Of a DNA stretch of 64,000 bases, positions 43,860 to 52,699 are shown piece after piece; within the stretch, counting starts at the first letter, position 1, and each line of letters starts with the position of its first letter. This DNA comes from Phycisphaeraceae bacterium. Its GTDB lineage: Bacteria > Planctomycetota > Phycisphaerae > Phycisphaerales > Phycisphaeraceae. The notes under the pieces are model-generated. The model was given only the letters and a program-made list of their open reading frames with translations. It was not told where the DNA came from and ran no database searches. Position numbers and translations under genes: made by a program. Where the stretch lies: positions 1 through 64,000 of the forward strand of contig JANQFR010000098.1 in the NCBI GenBank assembly GCA_028277745.1, given 5' to 3'.

Positions 43860-46800
43860 GCCTGCTTGTCTCCAGTGCCGGCGGCGCCCGCTTGACCGTC
43901 GCCGTTGCCGCCGGCTTCACCCAACGCCTGCAGGGTCTGCAGGCGGTATTGCTCAATGACCTCGTGATTCAGCGTCCGCCACAGCAGGAACTGCTTCCGC
44001 AGATCGCGGAGGAACACCTTGTTGGCCCGGAACCAGTCCCCGGTCGCGCCGCTCCGGCGGGTCGCGTGGATCGACACCTCGTCGACGCCGGGGATCTCGC
44101 TGGGCACCGCGCTGAGCTCGAGCGACTGGGTCACGCCCAGGTCGAACGGCGCGAGCGCCAGCTCGCTGTCGAGCGCGAGGTTGCCCCGCTCGTTCTTGCG
44201 GATCGCCACGTCGGTCGCCGCGAAGTTGCCCAGCCCCGCGTCGTCGTGCCGGCGGAAGTGCTCGGCCAGGAAGCTCACCACCCCGGTGATGTCGTAGGCC
44301 GACACGGTGAACGGGAAGGTGAGCTTCAGGTCGTCGCCCTCCGGCGCGGGCAGCCGCCAGGTCCGCGCCAGGCCCGGGTTGGCGGACTTGCTCGCCCGCA
44401 GCGCCGGGTAGATCGCCGAGATGATCACCGTCGCCATGACCACGCCGATCGCGAACAGCGAGTTGGTCGACGAGTAGTTGATGCTCGCCGGCTGGATGTA
44501 GCCCGCCTTGCTCAGCACCGAAGCGCCCAGCGCCACGAACTGCGCCAGCAGCTGCCCGCCCATGCCCCCGACCACCGCGTACACCGTCGCCTCTGCGAAG
44601 AACAGCACCCCCACGTGCACCGGCGACAGGCCCAGCGCGCTGAAGGTGTAGATCTCCTTCTCACGGTCGCTGATCGAGCCCAGCAGCGTGCCGAAGATGA
44701 TCAGCCCGCCGAGGATCAGCGGCACCGCCAGCGCCAGCCCGCCCGACACCTCGGTCAGCACGGTCAGGATCATCCGCTCGACGCCCTCGGGGCCCGCGGC
44801 CCAGATCGGCATGACCACCACCTCCGCCAGCCGACGGCCCAGTTCCAGCACGTCGGCGTCCCTCGGGTAGAGGTTGATGATGTGCAGCTCCCCGCCCAGC
44901 CGACGGACCAGCTCGTTGCTCGCCACCGCCACCTGGTCGGCCGAGAGGTGGACGAAGTCGCGCTCGACCTCTTCGGTGATCAACAGGTCGTCGCCGTCGG
45001 CGCCCGTTGAGGCCTGCTGCCCCGACGACGCCCCCGAGGCGTCCTGGAAGTCCACGGGGATCACCGACTGGCCGTCGAGGTTCCGCAGCCGCTGCAGGGC
45101 CGGGCCGTCGATCGTCCCGGCGAACTTCACACGATGGCCCGCCAGCAGCACCTCCTGGCCGACCTCCAGCTCCAGCAACTCCTGCACGACCGTGGGCAGG
45201 TAGACCCCTTCGCTCTCCAGCGCGGCGCGCTTCTCCTCGAGCGGTTGGGAGCCCAGCGCCTGGCTCAGCTGGGGCCACGCCTCCAGCTCGGCGGCGGAGA
45301 CGCCCATCACCGCATCGAGCTGCAGCGACTGGCCGGTGTCCGGCCGGGCGATGGTGAAGGCGATCGTCGTCGCGTTGGCGCCCTCGGGCTGCTGCACCAG
45401 CCACCACTGCGTCGCCAGCACGCCCCCCGGTCCCGCCGCGCCGCGGAGCATGTCCAGCACGCCCGGCTGGATCGTCGAGAAGTCCAGCTTCCGCACCAGC
45501 ACCGACGCCGCCGTCTCTTCGCTCAGCGGCCCCACCGCCACCGCACGCACCCCCACCGTCCGCGAGAAGCTCGCGAAGCACAGGATCGTGAACGTGAGCA
45601 TCACCACCGTCACCGCGGTCAGGATCGTCCGCGTCGGCCGGCGCCGCATCGTGCTCATCCCCATCCCCACCGCCGCCAGCATCGTCCCCGCCTGCGACAC
45701 CTCCACGTCGTGCAGCCCCACCTTCTGGCCCTGCATCGCCTTCAGCTCGGTCTGGAACTTGCGCACCAGGATGTAGATCACCATCGCCGAGAGCAGGATG
45801 ATCGCGAACGCCAGGAAGATGATGATCGGCGTCGAGGCGATGGCGAAGCCCGGGTGCATGAAATACAGCAGCCCGAAGGTGACCAGGAACATCACCGTGA
45901 ACCCGCCGATGCGCCCGTAGATCGACGTGGCGCAGATCGCCAGACGCTCCATCGCGAACGCGAACGGGATCGCCAGCAGCAGCAGCACGACGATCGCGTA
46001 GACCAGATCGTCCATGGACTGTCGCAGCGGCGCGTAGACCCGCTGCGACAGCGCCGCCGACCGTGACAGCGCCGCTTCGCGCTCGGCGACGTCTGCGGTG
46101 AGCTCGGCCTGCTCCAGGTTCCGCCCGCTGCGGCTGTGCAGGATCTCCAGGTCCGCGCTGGTCACGCCCCGCTCCCGCAGCTTCTCCAGCCGGACCAGGT
46201 TCAGGTCGTACAGGTCCCGGGCCGTCACCCCCGTCACCCGCTGCGGCAGCGTGAAGTCGTCCGCCGGGAAGCCTTCGCCGTACGGCTCGCCCGGCTCGAT
46301 GTTCAACACCACCGGGCCCATCGGCTGGAACAGCTTCACGCGGTTGTCGGCGACCTGGTTCGAGATGAAAAAGAACGTCTGGTCGCGCAGCTGCCCGTGC
46401 ATCGCCCGCGTGGCGCGGAACGTCGAGTCCGACGCGGCCCGCAGCACCTTAAGCCGCTGCGGCTGGGTCGCGTAGGTCCTCACGTCTGCGATCTGGTAGC
46501 CCTCGCCCTGAAACAGGTTGACGCGGATCGCCTGGTTCAGCCTCTGCACGATCATGTCCTGAGCGGTGACCGCCGACAGCCGGCCCTGCTCATCGAACAC
46601 CGAGCCGAAGGTCATGATCTGCGAATCCATGTCGTTGCGCATGGCCAGGGCGGTGAAGTTGCCGTTGGCGTCGATGGGCACGACGTACATCGGGTCGTAG
46701 TCGGCGATCACCATCGCGTTCTGCATGGACGTCCACGCCTGGTTGAGCTTCCAGCTCATGTTGCTGGGCCAGAGCCCCATCATCCCGCCGGCGGCCGGGC

Positions 46801-48952
46801 GGTCTTCGGACATCTCCCCGGACACCGCGAGCCCGGCGTAATACCCCTTGGTGCGGGCGGGCAGGTTGGACTGGCCGGGCGTCCAGGTCGAGTACTTGCC
46901 GGCGGCGACCTTCTTGAACACCCGCGGCAACGAGATCGCCGACGCGTCGCCGACGCGGCTGAGCAGGTCGGTCGCTTCCGCCGCCTGGTCGTAGAGCCGG
47001 CGCCAGTCCAGGCGGGACACGGTGTCCGACGGCTGGCCGCCACGGACCCGGGCGTCGTAGCCGGTCATCAGCGAGAGGTTGTACACCCCGTATGCGCCGG
47101 CGATATACCCGCTCGACACGAACGGGCCCGGCGCGAACTCCAGACCCAGCGTCGGGTCGCGCAGCATCTGCGGGGCCAGGCCCGCCAGCGGCTCCCCGGC
47201 CTTGGACGCCTCGCTGAACGCCCGCAGCACCCGCGAGTAGTAACCCGGCGCGTCCGACGACGGCGCGGGGTTGCGGAACTTGAACAGCTTCGCCGACCAG
47301 TCGCCCACCACCGGCCCCCAGACCGTGCTGGCGTCGCCCAGGTTCAGGGTGGCGTGCAGCACGATCCAGCGCAGCTCAAGCTCATCCTTCGGGTTGGTCA
47401 CGTACATCGCGTCCCGCAACGCCGCACGCTGCCGGTCCGACTCGATCAACGCATCCAGCTCGCCCAGGCGGGTCATCAGGTGACGCTGCGCCCGGGCGGT
47501 CAGTTCCGCGAAAATCACCTCGTAACGCTTGGCGTCCTCGACCTTCCCGGCCCGCTGCGCCTCGTCCCACCACTCGAGTTGCTCCTCGGTGAACCGGCCG
47601 GCGGCCAGGTCGCGCTGCTCGGTGACGAACGACGCGAGCGTCCGCGTGTGCAGCGCACGGCGGAGACGGTCCCAACGCAGCCGCAACTGGAACAGCTCCT
47701 CCTCCGTCGCACGCAGCGGCGCCTCGCGCCGGTCCAGCTCGGTCAACTGGGCGTCGACGTCGGCCGTCGACTCGTTCGCGTCCTTCAGGCGCTTCGCCTC
47801 GCCCTCCAGCGCCCGGCGCTGCTCCTCCCACGGCTTGAGGCTCATCCGCAGCAGCATCAGGTCCTTGGCGATGTCGGCGTTGGCGAAGTCGGCGGTGTCC
47901 TTGAGCGTGTCGTTGAGCGAGAACGCCTCGGGGCTCTGGTCGACGTCGAAGGTCAGCCCCTGGCTTTCGAGGATCACTCGTTTCTGCTCGACCCACGGCC
48001 GCTCGTCCGCGTGCTCCTCGGTCAGGCTCTGGCTCCGGTCGTCGGTCATGAACAGGGCCTCGTACACCGTGCGGGCGCCCTGATGCGACCGGGCCTGGTT
48101 GTCGAGGAACATCAACACGATGTCGCGTTTGGCGGGCTGGGCGACGAACCGCTCCGCGGCCGCCAGCGCCGCCGCCACGTTCGCGGCGGCCCGCGCCCCG
48201 GGGCTCAGATGCGGCACGAGGCCGAAGCTGTCGTAATGGACCGCGATCACCAGCGCCTCGGGCGCGTCGCGTTCGCTGACGCCGACCGGGTCGGTCCCGG
48301 GGATCCGCGCCACCAGGTTGCGGCCCCGGCCCAGCTCCCAGACCACCTTGCTGTGCACCTCGACCTGCGGCCGGTCCCGGCGCAGGTCCACGGCGGCCTG
48401 CGCCTCGGGCGACGCGTAGAGCCGGACCAGGTTCGACGGCACGCCGGCGCGCTTGGGGTTGGGCGACAGCTCCTGACCGTCGCCGAGGAAGATCACCGCC
48501 GACGCGCCGAGGGCGAACGCCCGCTCCCAATGGTCCTCGCTGTCGTATTCCATGACAACGATCGCGCCGGCGACCTCGCGGTCGCGGTACTCGGCGATCC
48601 CGCCCTGGCCGACGTAGAGCAACGGGCCGCGCAGGCCGATGTCGGGCGTGACCGACGGCTGGGTGATGTTGGGCCGCACCGGCGAGAGGGAGACGGTCTT
48701 ACCGTCGATGATCAGCTCGCAGCGCTCGACGCGGGTCTGCCACACGGACATGTCGAGGGGGTAGACCTCGGTCACCCCGGCGTCCCTGAGCCGCCGCTCG
48801 ATGTACGCCGCGGCGTCGCGGCCTTCAGGGGTCCCGGCCAGGCGGTGGGGCGCAGCGGTCAAGGCGTCCAGGTCGGCCTTGAACCGCGCCTCGTCGGCGC
48901 GGGCCGGGAAGAGGACGAAGCCGAACGCGAGGATAAGCGTGAGCCATCGCAT
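43856..48952 (-). CDS. Degenerate M28-peptidase-like domain fused to an FtsX/MacB permease
   Basis: 1698 residues. After a signal peptide (1-19), residues 20-310 follow the M28 aminopeptidase layout with a PA-like insert (LRGPLLYVGQGGIAEYRDRE). The active-site signature is broken: AVHYDSFG keeps His 239 and Asp 241, but the metal Asp of GADDN is Ala in PGARAAANV, and the catalytic Glu pair of DAEE is DNQA. Residues about 310-960 are long, helical and periplasmic. Membrane helices lie near 980-1065 and 1090-1140, with a final FtsX-type core about 1390-1520 (GTLLGSISDREKEIYTFSALGLSPVHVG). It probably works with the ATPase encoded just upstream. Confidence 0.85.
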   Translation of the reverse strand: MRWLTLILAFGFVLFPARADEARFKADLDALTAAPHRLAGTPEGRDAAAYIERRLRDAGVTEVYPLDMSVWQTRVERCELIIDGKTVSLSPVRPNITQPSVTPDIGLRGPLLYVGQGGIAEYRDREVAGAIVVMEYDSEDHWERAFALGASAVIFLGDGQELSPNPKRAGVPSNLVRLYASPEAQAAVDLRRDRPQVEVHSKVVWELGRGRNLVARIPGTDPVGVSERDAPEALVIAVHYDSFGLVPHLSPGARAAANVAAALAAAERFVAQPAKRDIVLMFLDNQARSHQGARTVYEALFMTDDRSQSLTEEHADERPWVEQKRVILESQGLTFDVDQSPEAFSLNDTLKDTADFANADIAKDLMLLRMSLKPWEEQRRALEGEAKRLKDANESTADVDAQLTELDRREAPLRATEEELFQLRLRWDRLRRALHTRTLASFVTEQRDLAAGRFTEEQLEWWDEAQRAGKVEDAKRYEVIFAELTARAQRHLMTRLGELDALIESDRQRAALRDAMYVTNPKDELELRWIVLHATLNLGDASTVWGPVVGDWSAKLFKFRNPAPSSDAPGYYSRVLRAFSEASKAGEPLAGLAPQMLRDPTLGLEFAPGPFVSSGYIAGAYGVYNLSLMTGYDARVRGGQPSDTVSRLDWRRLYDQAAEATDLLSRVGDASAISLPRVFKKVAAGKYSTWTPGQSNLPARTKGYYAGLAVSGEMSEDRPAAGGMMGLWPSNMSWKLNQAWTSMQNAMVIADYDPMYVVPIDANGNFTALAMRNDMDSQIMTFGSVFDEQGRLSAVTAQDMIVQRLNQAIRVNLFQGEGYQIADVRTYATQPQRLKVLRAASDSTFRATRAMHGQLRDQTFFFISNQVADNRVKLFQPMGPVVLNIEPGEPYGEGFPADDFTLPQRVTGVTARDLYDLNLVRLEKLRERGVTSADLEILHSRSGRNLEQAELTADVAEREAALSRSAALSQRVYAPLRQSMDDLVYAIVVLLLLAIPFAFAMERLAICATSIYGRIGGFTVMFLVTFGLLYFMHPGFAIASTPIIIFLAFAIILLSAMVIYILVRKFQTELKAMQGQKVGLHDVEVSQAGTMLAAVGMGMSTMRRRPTRTILTAVTVVMLTFTILCFASFSRTVGVRAVAVGPLSEETAASVLVRKLDFSTIQPGVLDMLRGAAGPGGVLATQWWLVQQPEGANATTIAFTIARPDTGQSLQLDAVMGVSAAELEAWPQLSQALGSQPLEEKRAALESEGVYLPTVVQELLELEVGQEVLLAGHRVKFAGTIDGPALQRLRNLDGQSVIPVDFQDASGASSGQQASTGADGDDLLITEEVERDFVHLSADQVAVASNELVRRLGGELHIINLYPRDADVLELGRRLAEVVVMPIWAAGPEGVERMILTVLTEVSGGLALAVPLILGGLIIFGTLLGSISDREKEIYTFSALGLSPVHVGVLFFAEATVYAVVGGMGGQLLAQFVALGASVLSKAGYIQPASINYSSTNSLFAIGVVMATVIISAIYPALRASKSANPGLARTWRLPAPEGDDLKLTFPFTVSAYDITGVVSFLAEHFRRHDDAGLGNFAATDVAIRKNERGNLALDSELALAPFDLGVTQSLELSAVPSEIPGVDEVSIHATRRSGATGDWFRANKVFLRDLRKQFLLWRTLNHEVIEQYRLQTLQALGEAGGNGDGQAGAAGTGDKQA

Positions 48953-49743
48953 CAGTGTTCTTCACCTCCGATGCTGCCGACCTTGATCTTGATGTCCTTG
49001 GCCTCTTCGACGCGTTCGATCGTGCCGTCGCGGACCCACATGATGCGGTCGCACACCGCGAGGAGGCGGTGGTCGTGGGTGGAGCAGACGATGGTGACGC
49101 CGCGTTCTTTGTTGATGCGTTGCATGATCTCGAGGATGTCCTGGCCGGTCTTGAGGTCGAGGTTGGCGGTGGGCTCGTCGGCGAGCAGGATCTTGGGCTG
49201 GTTGCACATGGAGCGGGCGATGGCGACGCGCTGCTGCTGGCCGCCGGACATCTCGATCGGGCGGTGGTCCCACCGGTCGGCCAGGCCGACCAGGTCGAGC
49301 AGGTTCATCCCGCGCCGCCGGGCCTCTTCGGGCGACACGCCGGCGAACGCCATCGGCACGGTGACGTTTTCCAGCGCAGTCATGTAGCGGATCAGGTTGT
49401 AGCTCTGGAAGATATAGCCGATCTTCTGGCAGCGCAGGAACGCCAGCTCGCTGGCCGAGAGCTGGGCGACGTCGACCTCGTCGATCAGGATGCGTCCGCC
49501 CGACGGCGAGTCGAGGGCGCCGATCATGTTAAAGAAGGTCGACTTGCCCGAGCCCGACGGGCCCATGACCGCGATGAACTCGCCCCGGTGGATCGACGAA
49601 TCCACCCCCTGGAGGGCGTAGGTCGCCGCCTCCCCCTCGCCGTACACCTTCTTGACGCCGAGCGTGCGGATGATGACCGCCTTGCCGTCGGAAGACGGCG
49701 CCGTCGCGGGGGACTCGCTCATCGGTTGCTCCGCTTGGTTCAT
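48952..49743 (-). CDS. MacB/LolD-type ABC ATPase
   Basis: 263 residues (an alternative Met lies at residue 8). Walker A GPSGSGKSTFFNMIGAL, Q-loop YIFQSYNLIRYMTALENV, signature EMSGGQQQRVAIARSM, Walker B ILLADEPTANLDLKTG, switch His in STHDHRL. Its stop shares a base with the next gene's start (TGATG), so it is coupled to the fusion permease. It is a paralogue of the ATPase at 40940. Confidence 0.92.
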   Translation of the reverse strand: MNQAEQPMSESPATAPSSDGKAVIIRTLGVKKVYGEGEAATYALQGVDSSIHRGEFIAVMGPSGSGKSTFFNMIGALDSPSGGRILIDEVDVAQLSASELAFLRCQKIGYIFQSYNLIRYMTALENVTVPMAFAGVSPEEARRRGMNLLDLVGLADRWDHRPIEMSGGQQQRVAIARSMCNQPKILLADEPTANLDLKTGQDILEIMQRINKERGVTIVCSTHDHRLLAVCDRIMWVRDGTIERVEEAKDIKIKVGSIGGEEH

Positions 49744-49865
49744 CTCATGTTATCCATCCGCTATCTTCATCCGCCACAGCCCGGCCCTGCGGGCCGGCGC
49801 TAAACAAAACGATTCTTCACTTGGTCCCATCTGCCATCTTCCATCCGCCATCTCACATCTGCCAT
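49744..49865. repeat. Composite repeat: GC palindrome plus CCATCTG-like heptamers
   Basis: AGCCCGGCCCTGCGGG... palindrome (49778-49801, then TAAAC) is flanked on both sides by degenerate CCATCTG/CCATCCG heptamers, ending in CATCTGCCATTCAA. The same order occurs at 55536-55637. It forms the only large gap within the eight-gene cluster. Confidence 0.7.
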
Positions 49866-51338
49866 TCAATCCACCCGCATCGCTTCCATCGGCGCGAGCC
49901 GGGCGGCGACGAACGACGGCCCGACCGCCGCCACCGTGGCCAGCAGCATGCCCACAATCAACGACAACACGATCGCGATCCCCACGTCGGCCAGCGCATC
50001 GCCCGCGTTGGCGAGCAGCCCGCCGTACTCCACGCCACCCCGCAGACCCGCGAGCAGCACCCCCAGCACGATCCCGATGATCCCGCCGATGATCCCCTGG
50101 ATCATCGCCTCCACGACGAACATCATCATGACGAAGATGTCCATCGCACCCAGGCACTTCATGGTGGCGATCTCGGTGAACCGTTCGGTGACCGACATGA
50201 GCATGGCGTTGGCGACGCCGACCACGCAGACCAGGAACGACAGCGCGATCAGCCACTTGGTCCGCGTCGGCAGGCCGAGGATGCCCCCCTCGCCGGTCGG
50301 GGCCTCGGGGCCGGCCGCGGCCTGGAGCTGGCGCTCCCGCGCGAACTGCTCGGACAGGTCCAGCACCCGCTCGGGGGTGAAACGCGGGTCGGCGCCCCCG
50401 TCGATCAGCGTCTGGCTGAACCACCGCGCCCGGCGGTCGTTGTCGACATACAGCAGGGTCTGCTCGAGACTCACATCCGCGGGCGCAACGTCGGTCTGCC
50501 GGGCGACCGCTTTGCGGATCTCCGGCGTGACGACCAGCCGGGCAAGAGTGGCCAGGTCGTCCGCGCGGTCCGCGAACGCCTCGAGCCCGGGCAGGACGCC
50601 GTCGTCGAAGGCGAAGCCCGCGTCCCGCAGGCTCTGCCCGAACCCGGCCGGGGGCGCCGCGGCGAGCGCGCGGGCGGCGCGGTTGTCATAGGCGGCGCGG
50701 ACCTGCCGGATCGCCTCGCGGTGCCCCTGGCGGATCTGGCGGGCCGCCTCGATCATGATCGGCCGGCGTTCGTTGACCAGCTCGGTCAACCGGTCGTAAC
50801 CGCCAAGCGGCGGCGCGACAGCAAGGTTCTCGACCGTCTGGGTGAAATCGGCCATCGCCTCGGGGTCGCGCAGCCGCTCCAGCAGCTCGGCCGTCGACCG
50901 GTCGCCCACCACCGCTGCGCGCCCGGCTTCGGGCAGTTGGCCCAGGTACCGGTCGAAATCGCGGACCTGCTGGGCGGCCTGCCGGGCGTCGTCGAACGTC
51001 GGGCCGTCCACGCCGGACCAGGCGCGGTACTCGGCTAGGACGTCGTCATCGTCGTCGGCGAGCTGATCGAGAACGACCCGCATGCTGTCGGGGCGGGTGA
51101 GGCGGGTGATGATCTGCGCCATCTGGCGCGACTGCTGCAACTCGTGATAGGCGGCCGTCTGCGTCTCGTGGCTGACCAGGCCGTAGACCAGCATGTGGAC
51201 CAGGAACGCGACCGCCAGCGCGAGGATGGAGATGGTGATCATGGAGCGGAACATGCGGTAGCTCATGCCCGACAGCGCCAACTGCACGCAACGGGCCGGC
51301 CCCAGACGCACCTGATTCTTCGCTTCGATCGGCTTCAC
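49866..51338 (-). CDS. FtsX/MacB-type permease
   Basis: 490 residues from GTG 51338, whose GTGA overlaps the PqqD-like gene's stop. One N-terminal transmembrane helix (about 30-55: SMITISILALAVAFLVHMLV) is followed by a long extracytoplasmic helical domain (about 60-345). Three membrane helices follow, with the FtsX core WLIALSFLVCVVGVANAMLMSVTERFTEIATMKCLGA and final AARLAPMEAMRVD. Such permeases transmit ATP hydrolysis to periplasmic partners. Likely pairs with the ATPase at 48952 or 40940. Confidence 0.88.
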   Translation of the reverse strand: MKPIEAKNQVRLGPARCVQLALSGMSYRMFRSMITISILALAVAFLVHMLVYGLVSHETQTAAYHELQQSRQMAQIITRLTRPDSMRVVLDQLADDDDDVLAEYRAWSGVDGPTFDDARQAAQQVRDFDRYLGQLPEAGRAAVVGDRSTAELLERLRDPEAMADFTQTVENLAVAPPLGGYDRLTELVNERRPIMIEAARQIRQGHREAIRQVRAAYDNRAARALAAAPPAGFGQSLRDAGFAFDDGVLPGLEAFADRADDLATLARLVVTPEIRKAVARQTDVAPADVSLEQTLLYVDNDRRARWFSQTLIDGGADPRFTPERVLDLSEQFARERQLQAAAGPEAPTGEGGILGLPTRTKWLIALSFLVCVVGVANAMLMSVTERFTEIATMKCLGAMDIFVMMMFVVEAMIQGIIGGIIGIVLGVLLAGLRGGVEYGGLLANAGDALADVGIAIVLSLIVGMLLATVAAVGPSFVAARLAPMEAMRVD

Positions 51339-51754
51339 CCACCGGCCTCCGTCGCCCGCTCGGCGGCGCGTGGGACGACCACGGCCATGACCTTGCGCTG
51401 CACCAACATCTTCAGGAACTGCATCACGCTGATCCGCGCCTCGTGGAACCGGATGCGGTGCCGGTCGGCGAACCGCTCGATGATGGTTTCGAGCGTGGTG
51501 TCGCCGTCACAGGCCTCCCACACCTCGGCCCCGAGCTTGTCCAACGCCACGCCACGCTCCTTGCGGTACGCCATCAGCCAGGAGAACGGCGGGCCCATCC
51601 ACCACCGCGGCGCGATCGGCGTCTTCAGCAGCAGGCCCTCGCCGTACTTCTCGCTCCGCACCGCCTGGTTGCGCACCGGCACCGCGTCCAGGATCAGCTC
51701 CGGATCGATCGGTCCGGGGGCTCGCCCGGCCGTGCTCAGCGTGCGCGTCTTCAC
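51335..51754 (-). CDS. PqqD-like protein
   Basis: 139 residues from GTG 51754, overlapping both neighbours by four bases. The middle region GVALDKLGAEVWEACDGDTTLETIIERFADRHRI followed by VMQFLKMLVQRKVM matches the PqqD/RiPP-recognition winged-helix fold. PqqD proteins bind precursor peptides for radical-SAM enzymes; no such enzyme or precursor is encoded nearby. The role in this membrane cluster is unknown. The preceding segment (GEGLLLKTPIAPRWWMGPP) is not part of the minimal domain. Confidence 0.75.
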   Translation of the reverse strand: MKTRTLSTAGRAPGPIDPELILDAVPVRNQAVRSEKYGEGLLLKTPIAPRWWMGPPFSWLMAYRKERGVALDKLGAEVWEACDGDTTLETIIERFADRHRIRFHEARISVMQFLKMLVQRKVMAVVVPRAAERATEAGG

Positions 51755-52650
51755 CGACTTCTCCGGATAAACGACACTTCAAACGCGGTCGGCTCGACCG
51801 GCCGACCCGACTTGCTCAAGGTGGTGATCTGGTACACCGCGTTCTCGGCGGGGCTCGACCACACCAGGTCCCGTCGATCCCGCAGTTTACCCATCAGCCG
51901 GGCGTACCGCTTGCCGGGCTCGAGGCTGAGCCCCATGGTCGCCGGGGCGCCGTGGTACTGCGCCGGGCCGAACTCGAAGGCGGCGTCCGGCTCTTGGCGC
52001 CGCAGCAGCTTTTCGTGGTCGCCGGCGTCCCACACGTCGGCCATGCCGCGGCGGCGGATCGCGGCCTCGTTACGCGTCGGCCGGGGCGGGTCGCCGTCGT
52101 GCTCGGTGAACCGGAAGGTCACGTCGGCGGGCTGGACCTGGGTCTTGCTCAGCCGCCAGTGGGGGGGGGCGGCGACGTCGAGGTCGAAGAGGCAAAACCG
52201 CCGGGCGTCGGCCGGGTCGCACACGGCCTTGATGTCGCCGAGCACGCCGCGCGTCAGCGCCGCGTCGTCGGTGTCGTTCACGTCACACGTCAGCACGGCT
52301 TCGAGCAGGCGACGGGTCGGCGCGTCGTAACGGGCGGCCCGCACCATGGCCCCGCCGGCGTCGAGCTCACGCCGCAACCCGACCCAGCCGGGCGTGTCGG
52401 GCATCGGGGAGAACTCCGCCGACGCGTCGTGCTCCAGCTCGCGGGCGCGGTGGTCGTCGAGCATGTGCTCCAGGTCCGGCGCGGCGTCGAGGCGGGTCCA
52501 GACCAGCTGCAGCCGCTGCCGCCGGCGATCGACCAGCACCAGCCGGCCCTTTTCCGGATCGATCCCGTGACGCACCACCTGCCAGTCCGGCGGGACCGAC
52601 AGCCGCAGCCCCATCCACTCGATACGCTGGCGGTCGGTCGTCAGGGTCAT
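51751..52650 (-). CDS. Unrecognised soluble protein in the envelope cluster
   Basis: 299 residues, no signal peptide or transmembrane helix. It begins MTLTTDRQRIEWMGLRLSVP and has two similar halves: MGLRLSVPPDWQVVRHGIDPEKGRLVLVD at the start and FDLDVAAPPHWRLSKTQVQPADVTFRF in the middle. These may be repeated beta-rich domains (P-P-x-W motif in each). I do not recognise a family. Its stop overlaps the PqqD-like start, and it follows the DUF6785-like gene by 49 nt. Confidence 0.75.
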   Translation of the reverse strand: MTLTTDRQRIEWMGLRLSVPPDWQVVRHGIDPEKGRLVLVDRRRQRLQLVWTRLDAAPDLEHMLDDHRARELEHDASAEFSPMPDTPGWVGLRRELDAGGAMVRAARYDAPTRRLLEAVLTCDVNDTDDAALTRGVLGDIKAVCDPADARRFCLFDLDVAAPPHWRLSKTQVQPADVTFRFTEHDGDPPRPTRNEAAIRRRGMADVWDAGDHEKLLRRQEPDAAFEFGPAQYHGAPATMGLSLEPGKRYARLMGKLRDRRDLVWSSPAENAVYQITTLSKSGRPVEPTAFEVSFIRRSR

Positions 52651-52699
52651 CGGACGTTAAAGCCCTTTCGTTGCGCCGCGCCATTGGCCGGCGGTCGGG

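Noticed and set aside
46136..49387. A 1083-codon plus-strand open frame opposite the M28-FtsX fusion
   Set aside because: Antisense to strongly conserved FtsX and ABC motifs; low-complexity composition and no recognisable domain.
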